Assembly (NCBI RefSeq): GCF_031760065.1
Contig: NZ_CP134500.1
Coordinates: forward strand, 7,006,001 to 7,070,000
Direction: 5' to 3'
Source: Streptomyces durocortorensis
Lineage (GTDB): Bacteria > Actinomycetota > Actinomycetes > Streptomycetales > Streptomycetaceae
Length of the DNA: 64,000 nt
The notes under the pieces are model-generated. The model was given only the letters and a program-made list of their open reading frames with translations, was not told the DNA's origin and did not search any database. The translations under genes were made by a program, and so were the position numbers. This document shows positions 6,287 through 15,366 of the stretch, piece after piece (position 1 is the stretch's first letter; each line of letters begins with the position of its first letter).

Positions 6287-8962
6287 GTGACCCGGCACGG
6301 TACGACCCGGCACACCCCGCCCGCCGGAAGCGGGGACACGGACGGGGCGGGCGAGGACGGCCGCGTACCGGACGAGCTGTCCCTCGTCCTCGCGCAGTCC
6401 CTGGTCAGCGCCGTCGAGTCGTCCGACGGCTACGCGGGCGGGGTGTACCTGCGCACGGGGACGCCGGGGCTGCTGCGCCTCGCGGTACTCGCCGGACTGC
6501 CGGGCCCGCTGTTCCGGCCCTGGTGGCGGATGCATGTGAACCGCCCCTTCCCGGTCTCCGAGGCCTACCGCTCGGGGCGGCCCGTACTGCTCGCCGACGC
6601 GGAGGAGGCGATGCGCCGCTTCCCACAGCTGATGGCCGGGCTGCCGTTCCCGTTCGGTTCGCTGTGGGTCCCCGTCACCGGGCCCCTCGGCAGCATGGGC
6701 GTACTGACCGTTCTGCGGGCCTCCACCCCGGGGCGGCCGATCGCCGCGGCCGACGGGGACCGGCTCCACCGGCACGGCCAGCGGCTCGGTGACGCGCTCA
6801 CCGATCTGGAGCGGCGGGGCATCGACTGCGTATGGGAGAGCGAGCCGGTCCCCGTGCAGCTGCCCGCCGCCACCGCGCCCCCGGTGCGGGTCGGCCGCTT
6901 CGACTGGGACCTGCACTCCGGGCAGGTCGCCGCCGACGACGAACTGTGCGCGATCCTCGGCTTCGAGCCCGCAGCCTTTCCCGGCACCGTCGACGCGCTG
7001 GCCGCACGGCTGGTCCCCGAGGACGTGTACGGGCTGTGGGCCCTGGCCCGGCAGACGGTGGAGTCGGCACAACCGGTCGTCCGCCGCATGCGGCTGCGCG
7101 GCCCCGACGGCCGGTCCCATCTGCTGGAGCTCTCCGGCCGCTGGACCCATCCGCAGGGCGACGCGGACTCCAGCCATCTGACCGGGTTCCTGGTGGACCT
7201 GGGCGCGGGCCCCGTCGTGCCGGAGGCCGCCGACCGGCTGCCCCGGGGCGTCCTCTCCCTGGACCGGCTCGGCCGGATCACCTACGCCAACGGCCTCGCC
7301 GAAGAGCTGCTCGGCCACTCCCGCACGGAGCTCGTCGGCCGCCTGGTGTGGCAGGCCCTGCCGTGGTTCGGGCACGAGGCGTACGAGGACCACTACCGGG
7401 CCGCCCTGATCGCCGACGAGCCCGTCCACTTCCTCGCCCGCCGCCCGCCCTCCCGATGGCTGTCCGTCTCCCTGTATCCGGGCCACGACGGGGTGAGCGT
7501 CGTCCTCCAGGCGACCGACCGGCCGGCCTACGCCCCCGGATCCGTCACCGCACCGGGCCTGGGCATCGGCTCCACCGCCGACCGCTCCTCCGCGCTCTAC
7601 CGACCGGTGGCCCTCGCCATCGCGCTGACCGAGGCGGTCACGGCCCGTCAGGTCTCCGCGGTGGTCACGGAGGAACTGCTGCCCGCGTTCGGCGGCCGCC
7701 AGCTCGCCATCTATCTACTGAACGAGCGTCATCTGCACCTGGCGTGGGAGACGGGGTTTCCCAAGGGCTTCCTCGACCGCTTCGACGGGGTCGGGCTCGA
7801 CGTCAGGATTCCCGGGGTGGAGACCCTGACCACCGGCCGCCCGATCTTCTTCGAGTCCATGCAGCGCCTGGCCGAGGCCTACCCGGGCATCCCCATGGAC
7901 GCGGACGTCGGGGCCCGGGCCTTCCTGCCGCTGATCGCCTCGGGGCGGCCGGTGGGCTCCTGCATCCTCGGCTTCGACCGGCCCCGCGGCTTCAGTCCGG
8001 AGGAGCGCACGGTCCTGACCGCGCTGGCCGGGCTCATCGCGCAGGCGCTCCAGCGCGCCCAGCGTTACGACAGTGAGTCGGCCCTCGCCCGCGGACTCCA
8101 GGACGCCCTGCTGCCCCACCGGCTGCCGGAGGTCGACGGGGTGGACACGCTGGGGCGCTATCTCTCCGGCACCCAGGGCATGGAAGTGGGCGGCGACTGG
8201 TACGACGTCATCGAGACCGGTCACGAACTCGCCCTGATCATCGGCGATGTTCAGGGCCACGGCGTCGCCGCCGCCGCGACGATGGGTCAACTCCGCAGTG
8301 CGGTCCGGGCGTTCGCGCTGAGCAACCATGATCCGCAGGAGGTGATGAGCGGGACGAACCGGCTGCTCATCGACCTCGACCCGGGCCAGTTCGCCAGCTG
8401 CTGCTACGTGGCCCTCGACCCGGCGACCGGGGTGGCCCGTGTCGTACGGGCGGGGCATCCGCAGCCCGTGCTGCGACGGCCCGACGGCCGGACGGAGGTG
8501 CTGGACCTGCCCGGCGGCATCGTGCTCGGGATCGACGGGCAGGCGGCCTATCCGGTCACCGAGATGCGGCTCGAACCGGGCGCCATGCTCGCGCTCTTCA
8601 CCGACGGCCTGATCGAACGCCCCGGTACCGACATCGACGAGGGGATCGAGCGGCTGCGCGCCACCGTCGAACGCATCGGCGCCGTCCCGCTGGCCGAAAC
8701 GGCCGACCAGGTCATCGGGGAGGCACGAGCGGCCATCGACCGCCCCGACGACATCGCGATCCTGCTGGCCGCCCGCTGGGCCGGGACCTCGGCGGTCCGT
8801 CGGCCCGCCGAGGCGCACACCCCCGGACCGGACCTGTGGCGGACGTTCCGGGGTGCGGAGCCGGGGCGCACGACCGAGGCCCGGGGCCGGCCCCGCACGG
8901 ATGACGGCACGGCGGCCCCGAGTCCGGCCCGGACGGACGTCAGCCCCGGTCGGGACCGGTGA
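6287..8962 (+). CDS. GAF/PAS-containing SpoIIE-type serine phosphatase
   Basis: About 891 residues. Order of modules: GAF-like (~40-160), PAS (~200-310, RVGRFDWDLHSGQ), PAS (~318-430, LDRLGRITYANGLAEELLGH), GAF (~450-595), and a PP2C/SpoIIE phosphatase (~602-835). The phosphatase shows GGDWYDV, DVQGHGVAAAATM, FTDGLIERPG and RPDDIAILLA, so the metal-binding aspartates are present. A disordered ~55-residue tail follows. Such proteins usually dephosphorylate anti-sigma-factor antagonists in response to small ligands or light; no sigma-factor partner is adjacent. The GTG at 6287 is the likely start, but upstream in-frame codons exist and no strong ribosome site separates them. Confidence 0.85.
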   Translation: MTRHGTTRHTPPAGSGDTDGAGEDGRVPDELSLVLAQSLVSAVESSDGYAGGVYLRTGTPGLLRLAVLAGLPGPLFRPWWRMHVNRPFPVSEAYRSGRPVLLADAEEAMRRFPQLMAGLPFPFGSLWVPVTGPLGSMGVLTVLRASTPGRPIAAADGDRLHRHGQRLGDALTDLERRGIDCVWESEPVPVQLPAATAPPVRVGRFDWDLHSGQVAADDELCAILGFEPAAFPGTVDALAARLVPEDVYGLWALARQTVESAQPVVRRMRLRGPDGRSHLLELSGRWTHPQGDADSSHLTGFLVDLGAGPVVPEAADRLPRGVLSLDRLGRITYANGLAEELLGHSRTELVGRLVWQALPWFGHEAYEDHYRAALIADEPVHFLARRPPSRWLSVSLYPGHDGVSVVLQATDRPAYAPGSVTAPGLGIGSTADRSSALYRPVALAIALTEAVTARQVSAVVTEELLPAFGGRQLAIYLLNERHLHLAWETGFPKGFLDRFDGVGLDVRIPGVETLTTGRPIFFESMQRLAEAYPGIPMDADVGARAFLPLIASGRPVGSCILGFDRPRGFSPEERTVLTALAGLIAQALQRAQRYDSESALARGLQDALLPHRLPEVDGVDTLGRYLSGTQGMEVGGDWYDVIETGHELALIIGDVQGHGVAAAATMGQLRSAVRAFALSNHDPQEVMSGTNRLLIDLDPGQFASCCYVALDPATGVARVVRAGHPQPVLRRPDGRTEVLDLPGGIVLGIDGQAAYPVTEMRLEPGAMLALFTDGLIERPGTDIDEGIERLRATVERIGAVPLAETADQVIGEARAAIDRPDDIAILLAARWAGTSAVRRPAEAHTPGPDLWRTFRGAEPGRTTEARGRPRTDDGTAAPSPARTDVSPGRDR

Positions 8963-9046
8963 GGGCCCCGGCCAGGGCTGGGCGGTGTCCGCCGGGACGT
9001 GCCCGGCCGCCGGTCAGGTCCGGCGCCCGAGGTGCCCGGCCGGCGA

Positions 9047-10408
9047 TCAGGCGCCCGAGGCCTTCAGCATGCCCTCGCGCTCCACGACCTTGATCCGCTC
9101 CCGGCCCTGGGCCGCGCCGAGCGCCTGCTCGTGCGCGTCCAGCCTGTGCCAGCCCTCCCAGGTCGTGTACCGCACGCCCCGGTCCTCCAGGAAGGCCTCG
9201 ACGGCCTCGGGGGCGGGCGTAGCCGGCTCGGGCAGCCGACCGGCGGCGCGGTCCTCCAGGAGGCAGGCCACCGTCTCGTTTGCGTCGCCCTTCGTGTGGC
9301 CGATCAGGCCGATCGGACCGCGCTTGATCCAGCCCGTGACGTAGACCGAGGCCATGTGCTCGTCCCCGGAGATGACCCGGCCCGCCTCGTGCGGGACGGT
9401 GCCGGAGGCCACGTCGAAGGGGAGCTTGGGCAGCTCCTCCGAGTAGTAGCCGACGGCGCGGTAGACGCTCTGGACGTCCCAGTCGGTGAACTCTCCGGTG
9501 CCCCGGACATTGCCGGTGCCGTCCAGCTCGGTGCGCTCGGTGCGCAGCGCCGCGACCTTGCCGTCCTCGCCGAGGATCTCGACGGGGGACTCGAAGAAGT
9601 GCAGGAACAGCTTGTGCGGGCGGTCGCCGACATCGCGGATCGCCCAGTTCTCCAGGGTCTGCGCGACCATGTTGGCCTGCTTGTTCTCCCGGCGGGTCGC
9701 GATGGAGCCCTCGTCGTACTCGATGTCCTCGGGGTTGACGATGACTTCGATGTTGGGGGAGTGGTCCAGCTCCCGCAGCTCCATCGGGCTGAACTTGGCC
9801 TGCGCCGGGCCACGCCGACCGAAGACATGCACCTCCAGCGCCTTGTTCGCCTTGAGGCCCTGGTACACGTTGTCCGGGATCTCGGTGGGCAGCAGCTCGT
9901 CCGCCGTCTTGGCCAGGACCCGGGCCACGTCCAGCGCCACGTTGCCCACGCCGAGGACGGCGACCTTCTCCGCGGTGAGCGGCCAGGTGCGGGGGACCTC
10001 GGGGTGACCGTCGTACCAGGAGACGAACTCGGCCGCGCCGTAGGAGCCGTCCAGTTCGATGCCGGGGATGTCGAGCGCCCGGTCGGCCTCGGCGCCGGTG
10101 GAGAAGATCACGGCGTCGTAGAACGAGCGCAGGTCGTCCAGGCCGATGTCGTTCGGGTAGCTGACGTTCCCGAAGAGGCGGATCTGCGGCTTGTCCAGCA
10201 CCTGGTGGAGGGCCTTGACGATGCCCTTGATCCGGGGGTGGTCGGGGGCGACGCCGTAACGGATCAGGCCGAAGGGCGCGGGCATGCGCTCGAAGAGGTC
10301 GATGGAGACCCCCGGGTCCTGGCAGACCTCGGATTTGAGCAGCGCGTCCGCAGCGTAGATACCGGCGGGGCCGGCTCCGACAATGGCGACGCGGACGGGG
10401 CGTGTCAT
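9047..10408 (-). CDS. fprA: FprA-type ferredoxin/adrenodoxin-NADP+ reductase
   Basis: 453 residues. An N-terminal FAD dinucleotide-binding motif (VAIVGAGPAGIYAADALL) and a second NADP-binding motif (VAVLGVGNVALDVARVL) define the adrenodoxin-reductase-like family. RPAFGLIRYGVAPDHP-type signature (PAPFGLIRYGVAPDHP) and the C-terminal GPIGLIGHTKGDANETV are family marks. The protein passes electrons from NADPH to ferredoxins that feed cytochromes P450 and other monooxygenases; no ferredoxin or P450 lies next to it here. ATG 10408 has AAGGAA 11 bases upstream. It converges on the SpoIIE phosphatase gene. Confidence 0.9.
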   Translation of the reverse strand: MTRPVRVAIVGAGPAGIYAADALLKSEVCQDPGVSIDLFERMPAPFGLIRYGVAPDHPRIKGIVKALHQVLDKPQIRLFGNVSYPNDIGLDDLRSFYDAVIFSTGAEADRALDIPGIELDGSYGAAEFVSWYDGHPEVPRTWPLTAEKVAVLGVGNVALDVARVLAKTADELLPTEIPDNVYQGLKANKALEVHVFGRRGPAQAKFSPMELRELDHSPNIEVIVNPEDIEYDEGSIATRRENKQANMVAQTLENWAIRDVGDRPHKLFLHFFESPVEILGEDGKVAALRTERTELDGTGNVRGTGEFTDWDVQSVYRAVGYYSEELPKLPFDVASGTVPHEAGRVISGDEHMASVYVTGWIKRGPIGLIGHTKGDANETVACLLEDRAAGRLPEPATPAPEAVEAFLEDRGVRYTTWEGWHRLDAHEQALGAAQGRERIKVVEREGMLKASGA

Positions 10409-10867
10409 GGCGTGGTGTTCCTTCGGGGCGGGCGAACGCGGGCAGGTACAGCGTACGTCGGAGGTAAGGGTTGGCTTACTAGTCTCCACCCCACACCGTA
10501 AGCGATCGCCCGGCGAGCCCTTCGACCGGCCCTGGCCAGTGTGCCCGATAAGTCCATTTCGTCATGTCGATATGGTCGATTTACCTCTTTTAGAAACTCT
10601 CATCCATAAAAGGCTCATTGGGGTGCTTGAGGCTTTTGCCTGCCCGTGTTTTCGCCATCTCCGGTGGACGTGGTGAGCGTCACGTCGTGGGGCGCGGACG
10701 GTGATCCGGAGGGTTCGGTTCCCTTCTGCGCGAAGAAAGTTGACGCGGTGACGGTGCGGCCCTCGACGGAAATCCTCTGTTTCGATCATGCGGAAAAACA
10801 GCAATGCGGAATGCGGGGCTTGTTCTGTTCGGCGTTTCTCGCCTACCGTCACCGTCAATCCGGATGG
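10409..10867. other. Gene-free divergent control region, partly AT-rich
   Basis: About 460 bases between the reductase start and the riboswitch. The part at ~10555-10640 is clearly lower in GC than its surroundings (ATTTCGTCATGTCGATATGG, then CATCCATAAAAGG) and probably holds promoters for the LysM/SLT gene. A GTAAGG-N4-GGCTTAC-like inverted repeat at 10474-10489 sits ~65 bases upstream of the reductase start and may be an operator. No convincing coding sequence is present; short open frames here lack ribosome sites. Confidence 0.5.
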
Positions 10868-11036
10868 AACGCCGAATCCTGCCGCCGTCCGGGAATCCGA
10901 AACCCACTCACGTACGGCAGGAGCGGGGGACCCAGGTAAGTCGCCGAACCGTTACCGGAACGGCTTGGGGTGAAGTCGCATGCCCATGCGGCCAGACATC
11001 TCCCGTCTGAACCCGACAGCTCACCTCGCAGGCGCC
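10868..11036 (+). promoter_or_regulatory. ydaO/yuaA-type c-di-AMP riboswitch
   Basis: The leader directly upstream of the LysM/SLT gene carries the conserved blocks of the c-di-AMP riboswitch in order: GCCGAATCCTGCCG near 10871, CGGCAGGAGCGGGGGACCCA near 10914, TTGGGGTGAAG near 10965, and a closing CTGAACCCGACAGCTCACCT near 11007. Streptomyces cell-wall hydrolase genes are known to be controlled this way: c-di-AMP binding lowers expression by promoting termination. The gene's ribosome site (GGAGAGGA) follows immediately. Element boundaries are approximate; a covariance-model search would fix them. Confidence 0.85.
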
Positions 11037-11052
11037 GGAGAGGAAATTCCCC

Positions 11053-11907
11053 ATGCCCGCACAGGGTAAGCACCGCCGTCCCAAGTCCACCTCGCTGAGT
11101 CGCGGCCTCGCCGCCGTGACCACAGGCGGAGCCGTTCTCGCCCTCCCGGTGATCGGCGCCACCACCGCCTTCGCGGCCCCCGCCCCGGCCGCCCAGCAGC
11201 AGGCCGTGGCCCCGGTCTCCGTGGCCGCCCAGGTGAATTCCGCAGCCAAGGCCGCTTCCGGGGCCACCGCGAAGGCCGCGCCCGCCAAGCATTCCGTGGC
11301 GGCCGGGGAAAGCCTTTCCAAGATCGCCCGCGAATACTCCGTCAGTGGCGGCTGGAAGAAGCTCTACGAAGGGAACCGGAAGGTCATCGGCGGTAATCCC
11401 GACCTCATTCACCCGGGTCTCACGCTGACCATCGGCGCCAAGGCTGCCGCCCCGTCGGAGAACAAGCCCGGCAAGGCTTCCGCGAGCGCCGCCCGCGGTG
11501 AGTCGGCTGACCGCGCCGACCGTTCCGAGCGCGCCGAAGCCCCGGTGGCGAAGGCCGCCCCGGCCGCCGAGAAGCCGACCGCGTACACGAACGACCTCGA
11601 CGGCTGGATCAAGGAGTCGCTGGCGATCATGGCCGAGCGCGGCATCCCCGGCAGCTACGACGGCATCCACCGCAACATCATGCGCGAGTCCTCCGGCAAC
11701 CCGAACGCCATCAACAACTGGGACTCCAACGCCGCCAAGGGGACCCCGTCCAAGGGCCTGCTCCAGGTCATCGACCCGACCTTCCAGGCCTACCACGTGC
11801 CCGGCACCTCGACCGACAGCTACGACCCGGTCGCCAACATCACCGCCGCGTGCAACTACGCCGCCGACCGCTACGGCTCGATCGACAACGTCTTCGGCGC
11901 CTACTGA
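11053..11907 (+). CDS. Secreted LysM/SLT-domain peptidoglycan hydrolase
   Basis: 284 residues. The signal peptide (residues ~1-42) has a basic start, a hydrophobic core and an AFAAP cleavage region. An Ala-rich linker follows, then one LysM domain (~79-130, HSVAAGESLSKIAREYSVSG to LIHPGLTLTI) for binding cell-wall glycan. After a charged Ala/Glu/Arg linker comes a C-terminal transglycosylase SLT-like domain (~185-284) with the catalytic glutamate in IMRESSGNPNAINNWDSNA and SKGLLQVIDPTF. It cleaves or remodels peptidoglycan during growth or germination. The upstream c-di-AMP riboswitch links its expression to osmotic or wall stress signalling. Confidence 0.9.
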   Translation: MPAQGKHRRPKSTSLSRGLAAVTTGGAVLALPVIGATTAFAAPAPAAQQQAVAPVSVAAQVNSAAKAASGATAKAAPAKHSVAAGESLSKIAREYSVSGGWKKLYEGNRKVIGGNPDLIHPGLTLTIGAKAAAPSENKPGKASASAARGESADRADRSERAEAPVAKAAPAAEKPTAYTNDLDGWIKESLAIMAERGIPGSYDGIHRNIMRESSGNPNAINNWDSNAAKGTPSKGLLQVIDPTFQAYHVPGTSTDSYDPVANITAACNYAADRYGSIDNVFGAY

Positions 11908-11922
11908 CCGAGGCGCGGAGAC

Positions 11923-11965
11923 CGGAAGGCGGTGCCACCCGTTCGCGGGGTGGCACCGCCTTCCG
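11923..11965. terminator. Strong hairpin terminator between convergent genes
   Basis: A perfect 18-bp stem (11923-11940 with 11948-11965) with a 7-base loop, starting 15 bases after the LysM/SLT stop. It lies between convergent genes and could serve both strands. Confidence 0.85.
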
Positions 11966-11984
11966 CCGTTTCCCGCTCCCGCCG

Positions 11985-13502
11985 TCAGGTACGCCGGTAG
12001 GTGCGGCCGCCGCGCCGGGGCAGGGCCCGCGGGTCGTCCGCGCCGTCGGTGGCCGCGGTGGTTTCGAGAGCCAGGTGGAGCTCGGCGCGGACGGCGGCGT
12101 CATCGAGGTTCCGGTCGAGGTGCTCGGCGCACTGGGCGAGCCAGACCGTCAGAGTGGTGCGGTGGACGTGCAGTTCGGTCGCGGCGGGCGCGGTCTTCGC
12201 GTGGTGGCGCAGCCAGCAGGCCAGCGCGATCCGCAGGTGCGGTTCGAGACCGCCGACCAGAGCGGTGGCCCAGGCGAGGGCGGGGGCGGTGTCGAGGATT
12301 CCGGCGGGCAGGGTCTTCAGCCGGGCCGGACCGTACGGGCCTGCGGTCGCTGGGCTTCCCGGCGGCGTCCGGCCCGAGCCCTCCTGCCCGCCGTCGTGAC
12401 CGTGGCCGGGGTGGTCGCCGGAGGCGGGAGCGCGCAGGGCGAGGAGCAGATGGGCCCGCACGGTGGCGTCGTCGAGGTCCGTGCCGAGCAGGGCGGTCAG
12501 CTCGCGCAGCCGGGTGCGGAGGGTACCGGCGGAGAGGCCGAGCGCGGCGGCGGCGCGCGGGGTGCTGCCGGTGCGCAGCCACACCAGGAGCAGGTGCCGG
12601 TGCTGCGGCGTGAGCGGGCCGAGGACGGCGGCAGCCCACCGGCTGTAGGAGCCGGGGTCCAGGAGGCGCACGAGCTGCGTGGCGCCCACGGCATCGGCGG
12701 GGACGACACGGCGGGCGGGGGTGGCGCTGTGCCGGGCGGCGGCCGCGTCCGCGTGCGCGGTGGGCATGTCCGCGAGCGGGAGCGGTCCGGCGAGGCCCGC
12801 GAGGAGGTGGTGGCGTTCGCTGACCCGGGAGACCAGGCGGAGGATCCGCCCGTTGTCCTGGCCGCGGTGGAGTTCGGCGACCAGGAGCTCGCCGTCCAGC
12901 TCGCCGATCAGGGCGCAGGAGCCGCTGTGCCCGGCGAGGGAGGGGCGGGCGGCGCGCCAGAGGACCTGGTGGGCGGTGGGTACGTCGGGGCCGGTGAGCC
13001 GGTAGACCGTGACATGCGTGAGGCCGTCGGCGCCCAGGGTGTCGGTGACGGCGGTGGTGTGGCCGCCAAGGAGCAGCCGGAGCAGCGTGGAGTGCAGCCG
13101 CATCTGCTCGGCGCGCAGTTCGGCGGCGCGCTGCCCCCGGACCTCCAGCAGGGCCGCGGTGGTGGTGGCGACGAGGGCGGTGTGCTCGGCGCGGACGACG
13201 GGCGCCGGGTGCAGGACGAGGACGGCCCCGGCCGCCGGGCGCAGGACGTGGTGCGGGTGGTCCTGCGGGTGGGACGCGGCCCGGACGCCGGTGGCGGCCG
13301 CGATGGCGGGGGTGCTGTAAACGGCTCCGGCGATCGGGTCGGCCAGCACCGCCGAGCCGTTGATCAGGGTGGCGGCCTCGCTGATCAGGTGCGCACCGGA
13401 GCGCATAGCGGCCCGCAGGAGCCGGTCCGCCGCGGCTTCCCGCGTATCGCGGGGGCGGAACGGATCGGCTTCGAAGGGCTCTGCCGTACCTCTGGTGCTC
13501 AT
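11985..13502 (-). CDS. PucR-type helix-turn-helix transcriptional regulator
   Basis: 505 residues, cytoplasmic. The N-terminal ~140 residues look like a GAF-like ligand domain (VLADPIAGAVYST), followed by a GGDEF-related region typical of PucR/CdaR proteins. Two HTH_30-like segments follow: RAAAALGLSAGTLRTRLREL near residue 330, and a second near the C-terminus (ATELHVHRTTLTVWLAQCAE), separated by a low-complexity Gly/Pro linker. Duplicated C-terminal HTH units are unusual, since most members have one. The ligand and targets are unknown. It faces the LysM/SLT gene and is co-directional with the methyltransferase behind it. Confidence 0.75.
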   Translation of the reverse strand: MSTRGTAEPFEADPFRPRDTREAAADRLLRAAMRSGAHLISEAATLINGSAVLADPIAGAVYSTPAIAAATGVRAASHPQDHPHHVLRPAAGAVLVLHPAPVVRAEHTALVATTTAALLEVRGQRAAELRAEQMRLHSTLLRLLLGGHTTAVTDTLGADGLTHVTVYRLTGPDVPTAHQVLWRAARPSLAGHSGSCALIGELDGELLVAELHRGQDNGRILRLVSRVSERHHLLAGLAGPLPLADMPTAHADAAAARHSATPARRVVPADAVGATQLVRLLDPGSYSRWAAAVLGPLTPQHRHLLLVWLRTGSTPRAAAALGLSAGTLRTRLRELTALLGTDLDDATVRAHLLLALRAPASGDHPGHGHDGGQEGSGRTPPGSPATAGPYGPARLKTLPAGILDTAPALAWATALVGGLEPHLRIALACWLRHHAKTAPAATELHVHRTTLTVWLAQCAEHLDRNLDDAAVRAELHLALETTAATDGADDPRALPRRGGRTYRRT

Positions 13503-13578
13503 GCTGTACGCCTCTGCGGGCCGAGCGCGCCGCGCACCGGCCCATCCCGGTGCGCGGCGCGGCGGTTGCGGACAGGGG

Positions 13579-14385
13579 TTACGGGATGCGGGCGACGGCC
13601 CCCCACCCGGCCCGGGCCGTGGTGGTGCCGGTGTTCGCGTCGGGCCGCCAGTTCGGCCAGGACACCATCCCCGGCTCCACCATCTCCAGCCCGTCGAAGA
13701 ACGCGATCGTCGTCTCCGGCTCCCGGAAGATGTACGGGATGGCGCCGGAGGAGTTGTACTCGTCCTGCACGGCGCGGTGCGCCTCGTCCGAGGCGGTGGA
13801 GTGCGAGAGCGAGAGGTAGCTGCCCGAGGGAAGCCGCTCCACCAGCCGCCGTACCAGGGACAGCGCGTCGTCCCAGTCCACGATGTGCCCGAGCACGTCC
13901 GAGATCACCAGGGCGACCGGCCGTGTCAGGTCCAGGGTCTCGGCGGCCCCGGCCAGGACGGTGTCCGTGTCGCGCATGTCCGCCTCGACGTACGCGGTCG
14001 CGCCTTCGGGACTGGACGTCAGCAGGGCATGGACGTGCAGCAGTACGAGGGGGTCGTGGTCGACGTAGACGATCCGCGACTCCGGGGCGATGCGCTGGGC
14101 GACCTCGTGGGTGTTGTTCGCCGTGGGCAGGCCCGCGCCGACGTCCAGGAACTGCCGTATCCCGGCGTCCCGGGCGAGGTGGGTGACCGTCCGGCGCAGG
14201 AAGTCACGGGACTCCTTCGCGAAGGTTTCGATCAGCGGGTACTTGCTCTTGTACGCGTCGCCCGCCGCCCGGTCCGCCGGGAAGTTGTCCTTCCCGCCGA
14301 GCCAGTAGTTCCACACCCGGGCGCTGTGCGCGACGGACGTGTCGATCTGTGCGGGCAGTTCAAGCCCATTCCCGGTCGTACTCAT
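13579..14385 (-). CDS. SAM-dependent methyltransferase, DUF574 family
   Basis: 268 residues matching the Streptomyces-expanded DUF574 (Methyltransf_19) family: opening IDTSVAHSARVWNYWLGGKD, the SAM-binding QFLDVGAGLPTANNTHEVAQ, then YVDHDPLV, and a C-terminal WGAVARIP. Such genes usually sit beside DUF5753 XRE regulators, as here, where the regulator's last 26 bases overlap this gene's start. Substrate unknown. The ATG at 14385 is preceded by GGGAGA and CAGG. Confidence 0.85.
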   Translation of the reverse strand: MSTTGNGLELPAQIDTSVAHSARVWNYWLGGKDNFPADRAAGDAYKSKYPLIETFAKESRDFLRRTVTHLARDAGIRQFLDVGAGLPTANNTHEVAQRIAPESRIVYVDHDPLVLLHVHALLTSSPEGATAYVEADMRDTDTVLAGAAETLDLTRPVALVISDVLGHIVDWDDALSLVRRLVERLPSGSYLSLSHSTASDEAHRAVQDEYNSSGAIPYIFREPETTIAFFDGLEMVEPGMVSWPNWRPDANTGTTTARAGWGAVARIP

Positions 14386-15229
14386 CCTGCAGAATCTCCC
14401 TAGTTCGGGCCGGGCGTATCGCCATCACGCACGACATGTCCAGCATTGCTTGATATTCCTGTACGGACGGATTGGTGTCCCAGACCTCCGCCGTCCCGGG
14501 CAGCCCGCCCTCGCGGACCACGTGGTCCGCGATCTCCCGGATCTCCACCCGGTACAGACTCAGCGCCGGAACCCCGGTGAGCGGGTGCGGCGGCGCGCCG
14601 TCGGGGTGCAGCTGCACCGTCACCTCCCGCCGCCCGGCGGCCCTCTGAAGCGCGTTCAGCTGCTCGCGCATCACCTCGGGGCCGCCGACCCGGCAGCGCA
14701 GCGCGGTGACCGGCAGTACCGCCCACACCCGCGCCTGCTGTTCACGCAGCCGCTTCTGACGCTCCGCCAGCAGGTCGGCCCGCCGCTGCCGCGCCCCGGC
14801 GTCCAGTTCGGGCCGCAGGGCCGCGTCCACGGCCATGGCGTAGGCCGGGGTCCGGAGCAACAGGGGCACGAGCGCCGGGTCCCAGGTGCGGACGACGCTC
14901 GCGGCGGACTCCACGCTCATCAGGTCCATGAGCCAGGGGTCCATCGCGTCCCGCCACGGGTGCCACCAGCCGGGCATGTTCGCGGCGTTGAGCCGGCCCA
15001 TGATGTCCTCGGCCTCCGCCGCGCCCGCCCCGTAGAGGCCGAGCAGTGCGGAGACCTGCCCGACATCGAGGGAGGTCTGCGCCTGCTCCAGCCGCCGCAG
15101 CGTCGTCGGATGCCAGCCGAGCTGCCTCGCGGCCTGCGGCACGGACAGACCGGCGCCTTCCCGCAGGTGCCGCAGGCGCGCCACCAGGACCAGGTGCTGC
15201 GCCGTCCGGCCCGACCGTTCACGCGCCAC
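14360..15229 (-). CDS. XRE-family HTH regulator with DUF5753 domain
   Basis: 289 residues from a GTG at 15229 with GGAGGGAG six bases upstream. Residues ~10-70 are an XRE HTH (LSVPQAARQLGWHPTTLRRL). The rest is the DUF5753 sensor-like domain (LVPLLLRTPAYAMA, VGGPEVMREQLNAL, then VPALSLYRVEIREIADHVVR). In Streptomyces this family pairs with small DUF397 or similar proteins, BldB/WhiJ-like systems. Here the co-directional partner is a DUF574 methyltransferase, overlapping by 26 bases, and a small uncharacterised gene is divergent at 15367. Confidence 0.85.
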   Translation of the reverse strand: MARERSGRTAQHLVLVARLRHLREGAGLSVPQAARQLGWHPTTLRRLEQAQTSLDVGQVSALLGLYGAGAAEAEDIMGRLNAANMPGWWHPWRDAMDPWLMDLMSVESAASVVRTWDPALVPLLLRTPAYAMAVDAALRPELDAGARQRRADLLAERQKRLREQQARVWAVLPVTALRCRVGGPEVMREQLNALQRAAGRREVTVQLHPDGAPPHPLTGVPALSLYRVEIREIADHVVREGGLPGTAEVWDTNPSVQEYQAMLDMSCVMAIRPARTREILQDEYDREWA

Positions 15230-15366
15230 GTGGTGCTCCCTCCCCGCTCCGGCTCGATCTATTCGACACTCCGCGCAGTCTGAGCGCAATGCATACAACG
15301 CACCTTGCGACGACCGCACGCCGCTCTCATGGTGAGTATCTCCGACGCCACCCTGGAGCCCACCCC

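Noticed and set aside
8963..9046. Imperfect direct repeat (GTGCCCGGCCG units) between convergent genes
   Set aside because: Too short and imperfect in very GC-rich sequence to separate from chance; no clear hairpin.
10474..10489. Inverted repeat upstream of the ferredoxin reductase as an iron box
   Set aside because: GTAAGG/CTTAC symmetry is real but the match to the iron-box consensus is poor; kept only as a possible operator.
10646..10939. Short open frames across the riboswitch region
   Set aside because: They overlap conserved ydaO-motif blocks and have no ribosome sites; the conservation is at RNA level.
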